A stretch of 64,000 bases of DNA from NCBI RefSeq assembly GCF_900110215.1, contig NZ_FOCX01000009.1, positions 62,001 through 126,000 on the forward strand. Direction: 5' to 3'. Shown here piece by piece: positions 24,157-32,317 of this stretch (position 1 is its first letter; every line of letters begins with the position of its first letter). Under the pieces are notes generated by a model. That model did not search any database. It worked only from the letters and a program-made list of their open reading frames with translations, and was not told where the DNA came from. The stretch comes from Halorientalis persicus. GTDB lineage: Archaea; Halobacteriota; Halobacteria; Halobacteriales; Haloarculaceae. The position numbers and the translations under genes were made by a program.

Positions 24157-26979
24157 ATGTCACACCAACCGATCCACCAGCCCCAGTCACAACTCTCGGA
24201 AGCGGGCATCAACACGACCGATCCAGATGCGATACGGGGCAGTGAGTCACGACGAAAGCGACTCAAACGCTACCTCAACGGCGCACTGCCTCCATCGGTT
24301 TCGGCATCGATCGACGTCCACCTCACGCCGGCTATCGACACGGCTCTGATCATGCCAGTCAGTGAGGATGCGGTTCTCGAGTCCAGTAGTTCTCCCCTTG
24401 ACGACGCTTCTGTCCAGGCACAGCAACTCATCAACCAGTCCGACGGCGATTACCTAGTCGTAATCTCCAGTCAGCCGGCTCCACTGTCAGACCTCCCCTG
24501 CACAACGCAGTTAGCCGCCGATCGCTATCGCCAGTTCGGTGCGGCTACGCACGAACTGCTCCACGCGCTAAAAACCGCCAACGGCGCGGTCGCGGATCTC
24601 ATCGACGACGGGGTCGAAGACCAGTACACCGACCACGTCCACGAGCTGTTCAACATCGTCGAGGACGGCGCCATCGAAAACGAAGCCATCACCGGCGAAA
24701 ACTTCGGCCCCGCTATCCGAGATCGACTCCACATTCTCCGGAAGGACATCACCGACACCACTGACAGGATTCCAGACGGCAAGTCACTAACCTACAGCTG
24801 GTGGGATGCCGTCACCTCTGCTCTCTACGAATACGCAATCTACTCCCCACCGACAGGGAACCTGCTCTACTCCCTCACCAACCCCAACAACCAAACGGTC
24901 ACATTCGAGTCGGATACCGACCGCGAAGCCTTCTTCAAGGTTGATCAGGCCCTCCGCTCATTGGCCGTAGATGTACTCACGATCCGGAGCGCTAATCCAG
25001 ACGATGTTTCCGACCACCACGACAAGACAGCCTCTCTCGCCCGCGCCAAGCGCCTCCTCTCAACGTGGCACGACACACTCCGGCCCATCATAGACCAGCA
25101 CTCGCAACCAGACCAATCTGGTTCTGACAACGCTGGCGGCGGAGATCAGTCCAACGGAGAGAGTCAATCCGACCAATCCGGGCGGGGAGGCCAAGACAGC
25201 GAGTCCTCCGACCTCAATAGCGATCACAATGACCAGTCCACACCCGGTCAAGACGTACTGGATCGCCCGTCGATCGGAGATGAGCCGGATGCCGACGCAG
25301 TGGACATAGATCCAAGCGAACACCAACAGCGCCCGGATACGAGCGAATCCCAGCCCGACAGCACCTCCGAACAAGCACACAACTCGGAGTCATCCAGCCA
25401 AGATCAGTCTGAGGGCCCAACTCCATCGCCTTCCGATACCGAAACGTCCCCAGATCAGTCGCCTGACTCTGCCCCAGACGATAACACCTCCGAAAGTCGC
25501 AGTGACCAGTCAGGCGGTAGTCAGGCGGACAACGACAGTGACAGGGGCTCAGACAGTGCAGACGGTACCGACGCTGGTGATGATTCAGCCAGGACCGAAG
25601 ATGAGCCATCCAGCCCCGACAGCCCTTCGCCGTCGACGGGACGGCCAAGCCAATCTCGGCTCGGGGAGTTCGCCTCAGCAGGACAAGACGAGGACGAAAA
25701 TGACGACACCGCCGAAGAATCCGACACCGAGCCGGCCAGATCTGAAGACGAAGGCAGTAACTCAGAAAGCAGCGACGAGAATCCCGTTGATGCAGACGTT
25801 ACGGACGGCGATGATGGAGCAGATCCCGACGCCAGCGAAGAACAAGCCAGCCAGAGCGACGATAGCCAGGACGACCCAGCCAGCGGTGGCAAGCAGGCCG
25901 ACCAACGATCCAACGAAGAAACCGGCAGTGACGGAAACGACTCTCCCTCGCAACCGTCGTCCCCTGCTTCGGCAGCTGATCAGGACGATGCCGGCGACCA
26001 GTCGGATGCTGAATCCCAGCCGACACCGAAACACACCGAGATCGCCGCCAACGGCGACAGTAGCCCTGAAACGGAATCTGCCGAAGCCAAACGGGCAGAA
26101 GCCGACGCCGAACCACCCGAGTTTGCCGACGACGAACTCGAACGTGAACTCGGGCGTCTGGATACCAAACTCGATCAGGCCAGTACCACGACCGAGGGCG
26201 GCCCAGGCTCGCTCGATGAACTCTCTATCCTTCCCGGAATCACCGAAGACAGTGAACCCACTACCGAGTGGGATGCCATCGAACAGGACGCCCAGTCGAT
26301 AGCAGATACGCTCGCGAAGGCTCTCAGTCTCGATCGGCAAACTAACTCCCGCAGCGGCCTCACCAGCGGGGCCTACGATACCAGTCAGGGATACAAACTT
26401 TCATACGGCGATCCGTCCGTGTTCAAGCGAGACCTCCCCGGCCGTGAGAAGCGATACGCCCTCGTGATCATTCTCGACCGGTCGTACTCGATGCAGCGCG
26501 ACGGGAAAATCGAAGCCGCGAGTCAAGCTGTCGCCCAACTCGCTGCGGCCGCCGAGTCACTGGACATCGACGTGGCCGTTATCGACTTCATCCGAGACGA
26601 TGCTAGGCTCGTCAAGCCGTTCTCTGTCGATACAAAGTTCGTCGGCGAGACGCTAACTGAATCAGATGTTGGTGGCGGGACGCCACTCTCAGATGCGCTC
26701 GAACTGGGCACAACGCTCGTGCAGGAACAGCAGTACGAGCCGCTCATCATCAACATCACCGACGACAAGCCCGACGACGTAGACGCCGTCGGGTCGATCG
26801 TCGACAACACTCTCACTCCCATTTGCTCGCTCACGATTGCGACAGACAAAGCCCACGGCAACGCGCCGGCATCTGCTGCCCAACTCGAAGATAAGTACGC
26901 CCGGACGACGACCGTCTACGACGCGGCGAATCTCACCCCGAAACTGGACGAACTCGCCAGCCTGCTCGTCGGATTCTGA
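24157..26979 (+). CDS. Giant VWA-domain protein (CobT-like), AAA+ partner
   Basis: This 940-residue protein has an ordered N-terminal domain (1-310) containing AATHELLHALKTANGAVADL and VEDGAIENEAITGENFGPAI, as in CobT-type proteins. A 380-residue linker follows, built almost wholly of Ser, Asp, Glu, Gln and Pro. The C-terminal VWA domain (about 750-940) has the metal-ion-dependent adhesion site ILDRSYSMQ (DxSxS from residue 774), GGGTPLSDAL and NITDDKPDD, so all MIDAS residues are present. Such proteins deliver substrates to MoxR/CobS ATPases; the likely partner is the ATPase at 19744. An upstream TTG would add residues from the regulatory motif, so the ATG is preferred. Confidence 0.85.
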   Translation: MSHQPIHQPQSQLSEAGINTTDPDAIRGSESRRKRLKRYLNGALPPSVSASIDVHLTPAIDTALIMPVSEDAVLESSSSPLDDASVQAQQLINQSDGDYLVVISSQPAPLSDLPCTTQLAADRYRQFGAATHELLHALKTANGAVADLIDDGVEDQYTDHVHELFNIVEDGAIENEAITGENFGPAIRDRLHILRKDITDTTDRIPDGKSLTYSWWDAVTSALYEYAIYSPPTGNLLYSLTNPNNQTVTFESDTDREAFFKVDQALRSLAVDVLTIRSANPDDVSDHHDKTASLARAKRLLSTWHDTLRPIIDQHSQPDQSGSDNAGGGDQSNGESQSDQSGRGGQDSESSDLNSDHNDQSTPGQDVLDRPSIGDEPDADAVDIDPSEHQQRPDTSESQPDSTSEQAHNSESSSQDQSEGPTPSPSDTETSPDQSPDSAPDDNTSESRSDQSGGSQADNDSDRGSDSADGTDAGDDSARTEDEPSSPDSPSPSTGRPSQSRLGEFASAGQDEDENDDTAEESDTEPARSEDEGSNSESSDENPVDADVTDGDDGADPDASEEQASQSDDSQDDPASGGKQADQRSNEETGSDGNDSPSQPSSPASAADQDDAGDQSDAESQPTPKHTEIAANGDSSPETESAEAKRAEADAEPPEFADDELERELGRLDTKLDQASTTTEGGPGSLDELSILPGITEDSEPTTEWDAIEQDAQSIADTLAKALSLDRQTNSRSGLTSGAYDTSQGYKLSYGDPSVFKRDLPGREKRYALVIILDRSYSMQRDGKIEAASQAVAQLAAAAESLDIDVAVIDFIRDDARLVKPFSVDTKFVGETLTESDVGGGTPLSDALELGTTLVQEQQYEPLIINITDDKPDDVDAVGSIVDNTLTPICSLTIATDKAHGNAPASAAQLEDKYARTTTVYDAANLTPKLDELASLLVGF

Positions 26980-27129
26980 ATCCAAACAGAAATTATATAT
27001 TTCTATTGGGTGCGAGCGTCAGGACTGGACTAAATCCGGTGAAACCCAGCATACTACGCGGTTCGTTTACACCGAAAACTAACAGAATAATTAGGTAAGT
27101 TAAAGTGAGAGTAATTCATAGTGATAGAT

Positions 27130-27462
27130 ATGAGCGCCTGGGGAACTGAACAGACAGCGGACGAAAGAGAGCAAACGGGAGACAGCTCGTCGGCACCGCA
27201 CGAAGAGCGCCGGCTAGACCCAAAAGAGTTAGCAAAGCGGGGGATTCCAGACGAGACCGAACCACTCGGTGTCGATGCCGATGGGTTCGAGTATCGATTT
27301 TCAGCGCCTCGGTGGCGAGTCTACCGGCTAGATGATGGGGCCCTCGAAACCGTATTCAACGTTGAACCGGGGAGAGCTGGCCGGCTCGTCGAAAAAATCG
27401 GCGATGAGATCGGCTGGGAAACGAACAACTATCAGTCGGATTTCCTGTTCGCCCCGGACTGA
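27130..27462 (+). CDS. Hypothetical protein
   Basis: This 110-residue protein has a disordered first third (TEQTADEREQTGDSSS) and a small folded part: GVDADGFEYRFSAPRWRVYR, then ETVFNVEPGRAGRLVEKIGD and WETNNYQSDFLFAPD. A GTG start at 27121 would add three residues. An A+T-rich AGAATAATTA lies upstream as a possible TATA box. It has no domain I recognise. It stands 150 nt after the VWA gene and opens the run of unknown genes. Confidence 0.55.
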   Translation: MSAWGTEQTADEREQTGDSSSAPHEERRLDPKELAKRGIPDETEPLGVDADGFEYRFSAPRWRVYRLDDGALETVFNVEPGRAGRLVEKIGDEIGWETNNYQSDFLFAPD

Positions 27463-27484
27463 TGGAAGGCGTGGGCGCTCAAAC

Positions 27485-27510
27485 GGTTGTGGCACTGCGA
27501 TTGGACTGAG
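27485..27510 (+). promoter_or_regulatory. Shared 25-nt 5' motif, copy 6
   Basis: GGTTGTGG-CA-CTGCGA-TTGGACTGAG, 5 nt before the ATG at 27516. Both core blocks are exact. Confidence 0.6.
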
Positions 27511-27515
27511 CAGTC

Positions 27516-27896
27516 ATGTCCAGGTCATCACGGGCTCACGAGACGGTCAATCCCCGCACAGACGAGGTTGGCGATGAGTTCACGCCCCGCGCTGTCGCTG
27601 TTCGAAACCATATTTTTGACCATATGCAGTGGCCGCCCCTCGTCGACGTCGAGCTCCTAAACGAGTCGGGTGCCGACCTGTTCGTGGAATTGGGAATCGA
27701 TCTTGATCCCGGTGAGGAATACACGTTTGCCATCCCTGAAGGCCAGCTGCAACGGCTCGGGATCATAGGCGAGATCATTACGATCAAGACCGGGACGCCA
27801 GGGCGAGACGGTCAAGAACCCGCCCTCGTCTGCAAAGTCGACCTCCAGGAAAGCAACATCGAACAGGTCGAGTCCAACACTCTCGCCGAGAGTTGA
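27516..27896 (+). CDS. Hypothetical protein
   Basis: This 126-residue protein appears to be a single beta-rich domain: PPLVDVELLNESGADLFVEL, then PGEEYTFAIPEGQLQRLGII, and EIITIKTGTPGRDGQEPALV. It may be an OB-like or small barrel fold, but no family can be assigned. It carries the shared 5' motif very close to its start and heads a tight run of at least four genes to 29722, with spacings from 20 nt down to a 10-nt overlap. Confidence 0.6.
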   Translation: MSRSSRAHETVNPRTDEVGDEFTPRAVAVRNHIFDHMQWPPLVDVELLNESGADLFVELGIDLDPGEEYTFAIPEGQLQRLGIIGEIITIKTGTPGRDGQEPALVCKVDLQESNIEQVESNTLAES

Positions 27897-27916
27897 GGCC
27901 CGGCTACCGTCCCAGA

Positions 27917-28294
27917 ATGGACTTGGAAAACCCAGAACACGCTGATCAAGATGACAACGGGCGGTATTTCGATGATGTCACAGAAGCTGTCAGTACTCTC
28001 ACGGAAGAGATCGACCGGCTGACCGACGTTGTCAACACGATCGAGCGGATCAACAGGCAGTTCAAAGATATCGACTGCGATCACGGCTGTGCAACAGTCG
28101 CTGTCTCTCGGGAGTCCCAGCACATCAAAATTACCGGAGAAGCGTGGGTTCCACCAGAAGACGTCGGCGAATTCAACCTCCTCCGGACAGACGCGTGGGA
28201 CGACCAGTCCCTTGAGTGGGACGGCGATCGGTCTCTCGCGGGAGTGACGGTCGAGAAGACAATCTCACTGGAGGAGGATCACGATGCAGAGTAG
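27917..28294 (+). CDS. Coiled-coil hypothetical protein
   Basis: This 125-residue protein has an N-terminal heptad region (YFDDVTEAVSTLTEEIDRLT, DVVNTIERINRQFKDIDCDH) followed by a small beta-rich domain. Its start could also be the TTG at 27893, overlapping the previous stop; the ATG at 27917 is favoured. It overlaps the next gene by 11 nt, so the two are probably co-translated. Function unknown. Confidence 0.6.
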   Translation: MDLENPEHADQDDNGRYFDDVTEAVSTLTEEIDRLTDVVNTIERINRQFKDIDCDHGCATVAVSRESQHIKITGEAWVPPEDVGEFNLLRTDAWDDQSLEWDGDRSLAGVTVEKTISLEEDHDAE

Positions 28295-29102
28295 CACGGC
28301 TATCCCAATTTTCTACAAGACAACAAATCTCGACACTGGTGAACCGTTCAACGCACGGGCCTTCCTCAGCAATGCTGTCGGCCAGATCGAAGCCCGTCTC
28401 GATATCGAACCAGGGGACTTCCCCCCAGCGGTCCCCGATGACGAGGTCGGAGAAGCGGTACTAGAGCAGACGGCCAACGCCCAGACCAACGGTAGTAGCC
28501 AACTCCCTTCGACACTCACAGAGCAGACGTTCTTGATCGAGTACTGCGCGTCCAAACACCCACTCCGTGCCGCCATCGCAACGGATCAGCTCACCGACCA
28601 CGCCGACGGGCCAGTGAGAGACGTGCTTCCGGACCTGACCACCGGAGTGCTTCGTGAGACGGTTCGGTGCGAACTCGGTGTGCAGGACGACTTCCCGGAA
28701 GTAATGCTCGAGTCGCAGTCACCGCCTGATCCGCTTCACGTTGACCCCCTGATGATGGTCGGGTCGCTCTGTGCAACGGCAAATGCAGTCGAAATCCGTT
28801 CGGACGAAGACACCGATCGGGACAAACTTGCAGACGACCTCGTTTCGATATTCGCTCCCCAACTCGGGAATTTCTCACTTACGGGGCAGATGTGGATGTA
28901 CGAGGAAATCGGTGCAACGGAGGCCCGTGCTTACCTGTCTCATTACCAGTCGCCAATTCCCTCTGACCAGTTTCTCACGGATATGCTCAGGGAAGAAAAC
29001 GCTCTCGGAACGTACGTCTGGGAAGTCCTTGGACACACGCTCCGAGAACTCCTAGCCCATCCAGAAGCACGACAGGCCGTGATCGACGCCGGGGAGTGGT
29101 GA
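28284..29102 (+). CDS. Hypothetical protein, mostly helical
   Basis: This 272-residue helical protein has no family I recognise. Representative segments are FNARAFLSNAVGQIEARLDI, LTEQTFLIEYCASKHPLRAA and LGTYVWEVLGHTLRELLAHP. It contains an acidic, proline-containing patch in the first 60 residues. No metal site, nucleotide loop, signal or membrane stretch is evident. It sits in the middle of an operon with the coiled-coil protein (11-nt overlap upstream) and the cysteine-rich protein (2 nt downstream). Confidence 0.6.
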   Translation: MQSSTAIPIFYKTTNLDTGEPFNARAFLSNAVGQIEARLDIEPGDFPPAVPDDEVGEAVLEQTANAQTNGSSQLPSTLTEQTFLIEYCASKHPLRAAIATDQLTDHADGPVRDVLPDLTTGVLRETVRCELGVQDDFPEVMLESQSPPDPLHVDPLMMVGSLCATANAVEIRSDEDTDRDKLADDLVSIFAPQLGNFSLTGQMWMYEEIGATEARAYLSHYQSPIPSDQFLTDMLREENALGTYVWEVLGHTLRELLAHPEARQAVIDAGEW

Positions 29103-29104
29103 TC

Positions 29105-29722
29105 ATGGCGAGCGAATCGCTGTCCGACTTCGGCGTCGTCGACGAGGGCGACGAAACCCCGACACTCGAAATCCGCCCGAAGGAACGCAACCACAAATCA
29201 GGGTGCGTGTGTCCGGAGTGTGAGCAAAACATCGGCCCCACTCACGGAGAGTTCGAGCTGCCAGTATCGGCAGTCTACGATAGCAGGCTCCAAGATGCAC
29301 TCGAAGAACGAATGTCCACCGTGACGGTCAACGGCTGGGAGTGCGAGGACTGCACTCTCATCGCCCCACGAAACATGGAGTCCTCCAATTCGGTATGGGT
29401 CAATCGAGACAACAGAGCAAACCGCTTTTCGGGTGTCGCGGTCCAGTTGACGACTTCCGGTGGGATCCTCGCTCCGATGCTGTCTGAAGAGATTCCTCCA
29501 GCATTCGAGGATGAGTTCGGTACCGTCTGCCCGTCGTGTGAAATCGAGTATCCTGGTTGTTGTGTCGAAGCCCGCGCCCCATGCGGAGTCTGTCGGGGAG
29601 ATACGGATCGGCACACTGCAACGTATTCCAAACCATGGAACGAGAACTGGTCGAGGCAAGCAGCCGTGAGTGACCGGAATCGGGAGAAGCCCGAGTACGG
29701 CTGTTCGATGCAATCTCTCTGA
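29105..29722 (+). CDS. Cysteine-rich, multi-zinc-site protein
   Basis: This 205-residue protein has several cysteine pairs: CVCPECEQN near residue 39, CEDCTL near 80, CPSCEIEYPGCC near 145, and CGVCRG near 162. That makes at least ten cysteines, enough for two or three zinc sites of ribbon or treble-clef type. Between them lies SVWVNRDNRANRFSGVAVQL. Such proteins usually bind nucleic acid or scaffold a complex. Its stop codon overlaps the next copy of the shared 5' motif, closing the operon begun at 27516. Confidence 0.6.
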   Translation: MASESLSDFGVVDEGDETPTLEIRPKERNHKSGCVCPECEQNIGPTHGEFELPVSAVYDSRLQDALEERMSTVTVNGWECEDCTLIAPRNMESSNSVWVNRDNRANRFSGVAVQLTTSGGILAPMLSEEIPPAFEDEFGTVCPSCEIEYPGCCVEARAPCGVCRGDTDRHTATYSKPWNENWSRQAAVSDRNREKPEYGCSMQSL

Positions 29723-29738
29723 GTTGTGGCTTTGCGGC
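29722..29738 (+). promoter_or_regulatory. Shared 5' motif, copy 7 (shortened)
   Basis: AGTTGTGG-CT-TTGCGG directly before the start region at 29740-29746. The third block (CGATGGTGAT) overlaps the start codons, so it is the weakest of the clear copies. Confidence 0.4.
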
Positions 29739-29739
29739 G

Positions 29740-30300
29740 ATGGTGATGCCAGAATCTGACAGCAGCGATCAGTTCGAGTTACCAGACTCAGCGCCAGTGT
29801 ACGGGAGCGAACACGTCGAGGTCGGCATAGAAGACGGCGACGGATATATCACCATCTCGCCCAGTCGTGGAGAACCGTTCACGTTCAGTGGCGATACTGA
29901 CGAGATAGAAGCGTTCTGCAGGCAGCAACAGCGCGGTATCACTCTCCCAGAACCGCCTGAAGGGTTCGAAGAGGTCCAAGACGGACCCGATGGGTGGGGG
30001 CCCGGGAAGTTGATCCACACTGGCGGCGGTATCTGGTGCCGGGTCTGGGAGCGCCCACTGGACGAGAACGAGAACGGCCCCCGCATCCAAGTCCTCTACC
30101 CCGTCCCGGACTGCATCGGTGTCACGGCCGAACTGCACGATTCTGACGGCTACCACATCGGCACGATCACCGACAAACACGTCAAAACCGAGCTAAACAA
30201 AATCGACGAACACTGTGCAAAGCTCGCCAACGACATCATGACAGAAATCGACGCCGGCGAACACGACGAAACGATCAGCGAGATCACCGGCGGAGAGTAA
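29740..30300 (+). CDS. Hypothetical protein
   Basis: This 186-residue acidic protein has a beta-rich first half (VEVGIEDGDGYITISPSRGE, GDTDEIEAFCRQQQRGITL) and a compact alpha/beta second half (GIWCRVWERPLDENENGPRI, VTAELHDSDGYHIGTITDKH). The start may be 29740 or the in-frame ATG at 29746. It lies 4 nt before the next gene. No known family. Confidence 0.55.
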   Translation: MVMPESDSSDQFELPDSAPVYGSEHVEVGIEDGDGYITISPSRGEPFTFSGDTDEIEAFCRQQQRGITLPEPPEGFEEVQDGPDGWGPGKLIHTGGGIWCRVWERPLDENENGPRIQVLYPVPDCIGVTAELHDSDGYHIGTITDKHVKTELNKIDEHCAKLANDIMTEIDAGEHDETISEITGGE

Positions 30301-30304
30301 TTCT

Positions 30305-31000
30305 ATGGCCAACTCCCAACCACTGCCACCGGAGCATCAGTCCACGATTAGCAGTATCATCGAAGACGAAGAACCCAGTGAAGACTCCCTCAAGGCCTGC
30401 CTTGACTGGTTGGAAAACCAGAATCCCGCCAACTCCACTCTCATCTCTCACTTCAGAAACCTAACCGATCAAGCTCCATCAACCGACTCAGACCCAGATC
30501 CCTACTCACTCTACTACGAGGTGGCCGAAATATATCCGGCGGCGCTTCCGAATCCGCTCCCAGAGAAAGCCCAGTCCAGTGTGATCGCCGCGCGATTCCA
30601 TCAAAAAGAACGGTCAGACTACAGTTCGTTCTCTATCTCCACGCAGGACAACCAGGCACGTCTCACCACGACGGTCAACGACACCCACTTCGGCGACCTG
30701 CAGACTGTCTGGCTACTGCACGAAATCTTCGAGGACTCTGACGACTGGGAGAAAGCCTACGCCCTCTACTGGCAGGATCGCGACCTGCCAGCATGGGTGG
30801 ACGGCGAAACTCCCGTCGACGATATCGAATTCGAACGTGGTCAGGGATTCCCCAAGATCCAGGTGGAATTCGACGACGATCGCGACCACGTTCTTCTGTT
30901 TTCTCTCGCCCATGTCCATTCCGATGAGACGGGGCAGCTGCTGTACGAAAACGAGGATGTGAAGAAGAGCGCAAACGATCGGCTTCTCAGTGCCGAGTAG
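30305..31000 (+). CDS. Hypothetical protein
   Basis: This 231-residue protein starts with a helical segment (SISSIIEDEEPSEDSLK-like spacing in its first 30 residues, then KACLDWLENQNPANSTLISH). Further helices and strands follow (SLYYEVAEIYPAALPNPLPE, FGDLQTVWLLHEIFEDSDDW), ending in an acidic beta-rich portion (GFPKIQVEFDDDRDHVLLFS). It is coupled to the gene upstream (4 nt) and probably acts with it. No recognisable motif. Confidence 0.55.
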   Translation: MANSQPLPPEHQSTISSIIEDEEPSEDSLKACLDWLENQNPANSTLISHFRNLTDQAPSTDSDPDPYSLYYEVAEIYPAALPNPLPEKAQSSVIAARFHQKERSDYSSFSISTQDNQARLTTTVNDTHFGDLQTVWLLHEIFEDSDDWEKAYALYWQDRDLPAWVDGETPVDDIEFERGQGFPKIQVEFDDDRDHVLLFSLAHVHSDETGQLLYENEDVKKSANDRLLSAE

Positions 31001-31031
31001 CCGGGTTGTGTCAAGGCAATAGGATTGAACA

Positions 31032-31472
31032 ATGACGGTACAGCCAACGGAATACGAGACAGTTGAGACACCCAAAGACGCGATCCGAACTCTTCCCTTC
31101 TCGGAACGGGGCGACTGTTTAGCCCAGTTCGTTCGCAAGCGAGTCCAAGAGCCGGACAACAGAGCACTTCGGGACGCCGCTGCTACTGTTGCAGTCCGCG
31201 AAGCAGTGGGTGTCTCGGAGATGGCCGGGATGCTCTCGCTCGTGGAAGTGTACGACCATCTTGGTGACTTCGCGGAGCATTATGATGGGTTTGGAGTTGT
31301 CGGGAACAACAATGGCGATCTCCTGGAATCGCTGGCAGTCGAACTCCCGCCGATCGACGATATCTCCCACGTTCCGTATCATACGCTCCAGACACTATAT
31401 GTCAGGTTGACACTAGAAGCACTCCCACTATACGATGGGGCTCTCCCACCGGAATGGGAGCCTCAACAGTGA
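31032..31472 (+). CDS. Hypothetical protein
   Basis: This 146-residue helical protein (AIRTLPFSERGDCLAQFVRK, NRALRDAAATVAVREAVGVS, HTLQTLYVRLTLEALPLYD) is of unknown family. It lies 31 nt after the preceding gene, likely the third gene of the operon from 29740. No cysteines, metal ligands or membrane segments. The run of co-directional unknown genes and their small size suggest components of one complex. Confidence 0.55.
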   Translation: MTVQPTEYETVETPKDAIRTLPFSERGDCLAQFVRKRVQEPDNRALRDAAATVAVREAVGVSEMAGMLSLVEVYDHLGDFAEHYDGFGVVGNNNGDLLESLAVELPPIDDISHVPYHTLQTLYVRLTLEALPLYDGALPPEWEPQQ

Positions 31473-31484
31473 GCAGCTACCAGC

Positions 31485-31513
31485 GGATTGCGGACCCGCG
31501 ATCGAAGTAGAGG
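31485..31513 (+). promoter_or_regulatory. Degenerate copy of the shared 5' motif
   Basis: GGATTGCGG-ACC-CGCGA-TCGAAGTAGAG, 5 nt before the ATG at 31519, resembles GTTGTGG-N2-CTGCGA-N4-RNTGAG with several mismatches and one extra base. Confidence 0.25.
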
Positions 31514-31518
31514 TTACC

Positions 31519-31806
31519 ATGTCAGAAAATTCAGAGACAGACCGTTTCGCCGGAACGTACTACGTGCTGATCAATACCGAACCGATCGGGACAAAGGCCG
31601 ATCAGCCGTTCTTGCCCGTCAACAAGCTCATTCTGATCGATGAGTCGGACAATCCCGAAGACATTCCTGAATCCCACAGCCCCGAACCCAGCTCCGAAGA
31701 TGCGATCTTCTACGACCGTGAAACCGCAGAGGCGCACCGGGACGCGTACCACGCCGCCGGCAAAGAGCATATCGAACTCCGGGAAATGACCCTATCTCCT
31801 GCTTAG
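31519..31806 (+). CDS. Hypothetical protein
   Basis: This 95-residue acidic protein is a single small domain: FAGTYYVLINTEPIGTKADQ, KLILIDESDNPEDIPES, then FYDRETAEAHRDAYHAAGKE. The start at 31519 is chosen over an upstream reading because the latter would overlap the preceding gene. It is preceded by the weak motif copy. Family unknown. Confidence 0.55.
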   Translation: MSENSETDRFAGTYYVLINTEPIGTKADQPFLPVNKLILIDESDNPEDIPESHSPEPSSEDAIFYDRETAEAHRDAYHAAGKEHIELREMTLSPA

Positions 31807-31850
31807 GCAGTCTAAAGCCCGGTGTTGAGAGCTGGCCAGTAGAGCGGACC

Positions 31851-32060
31851 ATGGAAGATCAGCCGGTCAACTTTAAGGACATCCGAGAATCGTTCGAGTT
31901 AGCACTGCAGGAACACGACGTTCCTACGACACTATCGACGAGGTCGTGGCGACGGTCGAAGAAGCAGTCGCAAACAACGAGCAACACCTGATGTAGCAGG
32001 ACGACTTCGACGAACTCGTCAGCCACGTCAACGGGCTTTGCGACAGCGTCTACAGGCGGA
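31851..32060 (+). pseudogene. Decayed coiled-coil gene
   Basis: An ATG at 31851 opens MEDQPVNFKDIRESFELALQ, then a one-base frame change near 31922 is needed to continue as YDTIDEVVATVEEAVANNEQ. A TAG at about 31996 interrupts before QDDFDELVSHVNGLCDS. The readable residues keep a heptad-like acidic pattern, similar in style to the protein at 27917. The sequence runs directly into the hairpin and tnpB element at 32065. Confidence 0.35.
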
Positions 32061-32064
32061 GCAG

Positions 32065-32100
32065 GCCGAGTGCCTCGGGGCTTGACCCCGAGGGTGAAGG
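32065..32100 (+). repeat. IS605-type end hairpin
   Basis: CCTCGGGG-CTTGA-CCCCGAGG is an 8-bp perfect stem with a 5-nt loop, preceded by GCCGAGTG and followed by GTGAAGGCC. The same segment occurs inverted at 60861-60895. Confidence 0.5.
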
Positions 32101-32161
32101 CCGTACGCTCCAGTGACCAAACCCCGTTGCGTTCAAGTATATTCAAAATATATACTTTTGT

Positions 32162-32317
32162 ATGGGGAATCGGTTTGAAATCGACGGCGAAGAAGTCCTT
32201 GACGGCGAAGTCAAAGAGTTCGGCAACAGCGCTCACGTCACCGTTCCAAAGCGGTGGCGTGGGGCTGACGTGAAAGTTGTCCGTATCTCAGACCCCACCG
32301 AAACCGACCAAGAATGA
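32162..32317 (+). CDS. DUF2080 transposase-associated protein
   Basis: This 51-residue protein of the DUF2080 family (AbrB-like swapped hairpin) has MGNRFEIDGEEVLDGEVKEF, then GNSAHVTVPKRWRGADVKVV. These proteins are found directly upstream of haloarchaeal tnpB genes and probably regulate the element. Its stop overlaps the tnpB start (ATGA at 32314). A TATA-like inverted repeat lies 5-27 nt upstream, so it is leaderless or nearly so. Confidence 0.8.
   Translation: MGNRFEIDGEEVLDGEVKEFGNSAHVTVPKRWRGADVKVVRISDPTETDQE

Noticed and set aside
25100-26200. Low-complexity Ser/Asp region of the VWA protein as a DNA repeat
   Set aside because: No tandem unit of fixed length is present. It is a disordered acidic linker, ordinary for halophile proteins.
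19744-26979. CobS and CobT as cobalamin biosynthesis genes
   Set aside because: No CobN or other cobalamin genes are near. The VWA protein is far larger than CobT, and the ATPase has HhH-like repeats not found in CobS.
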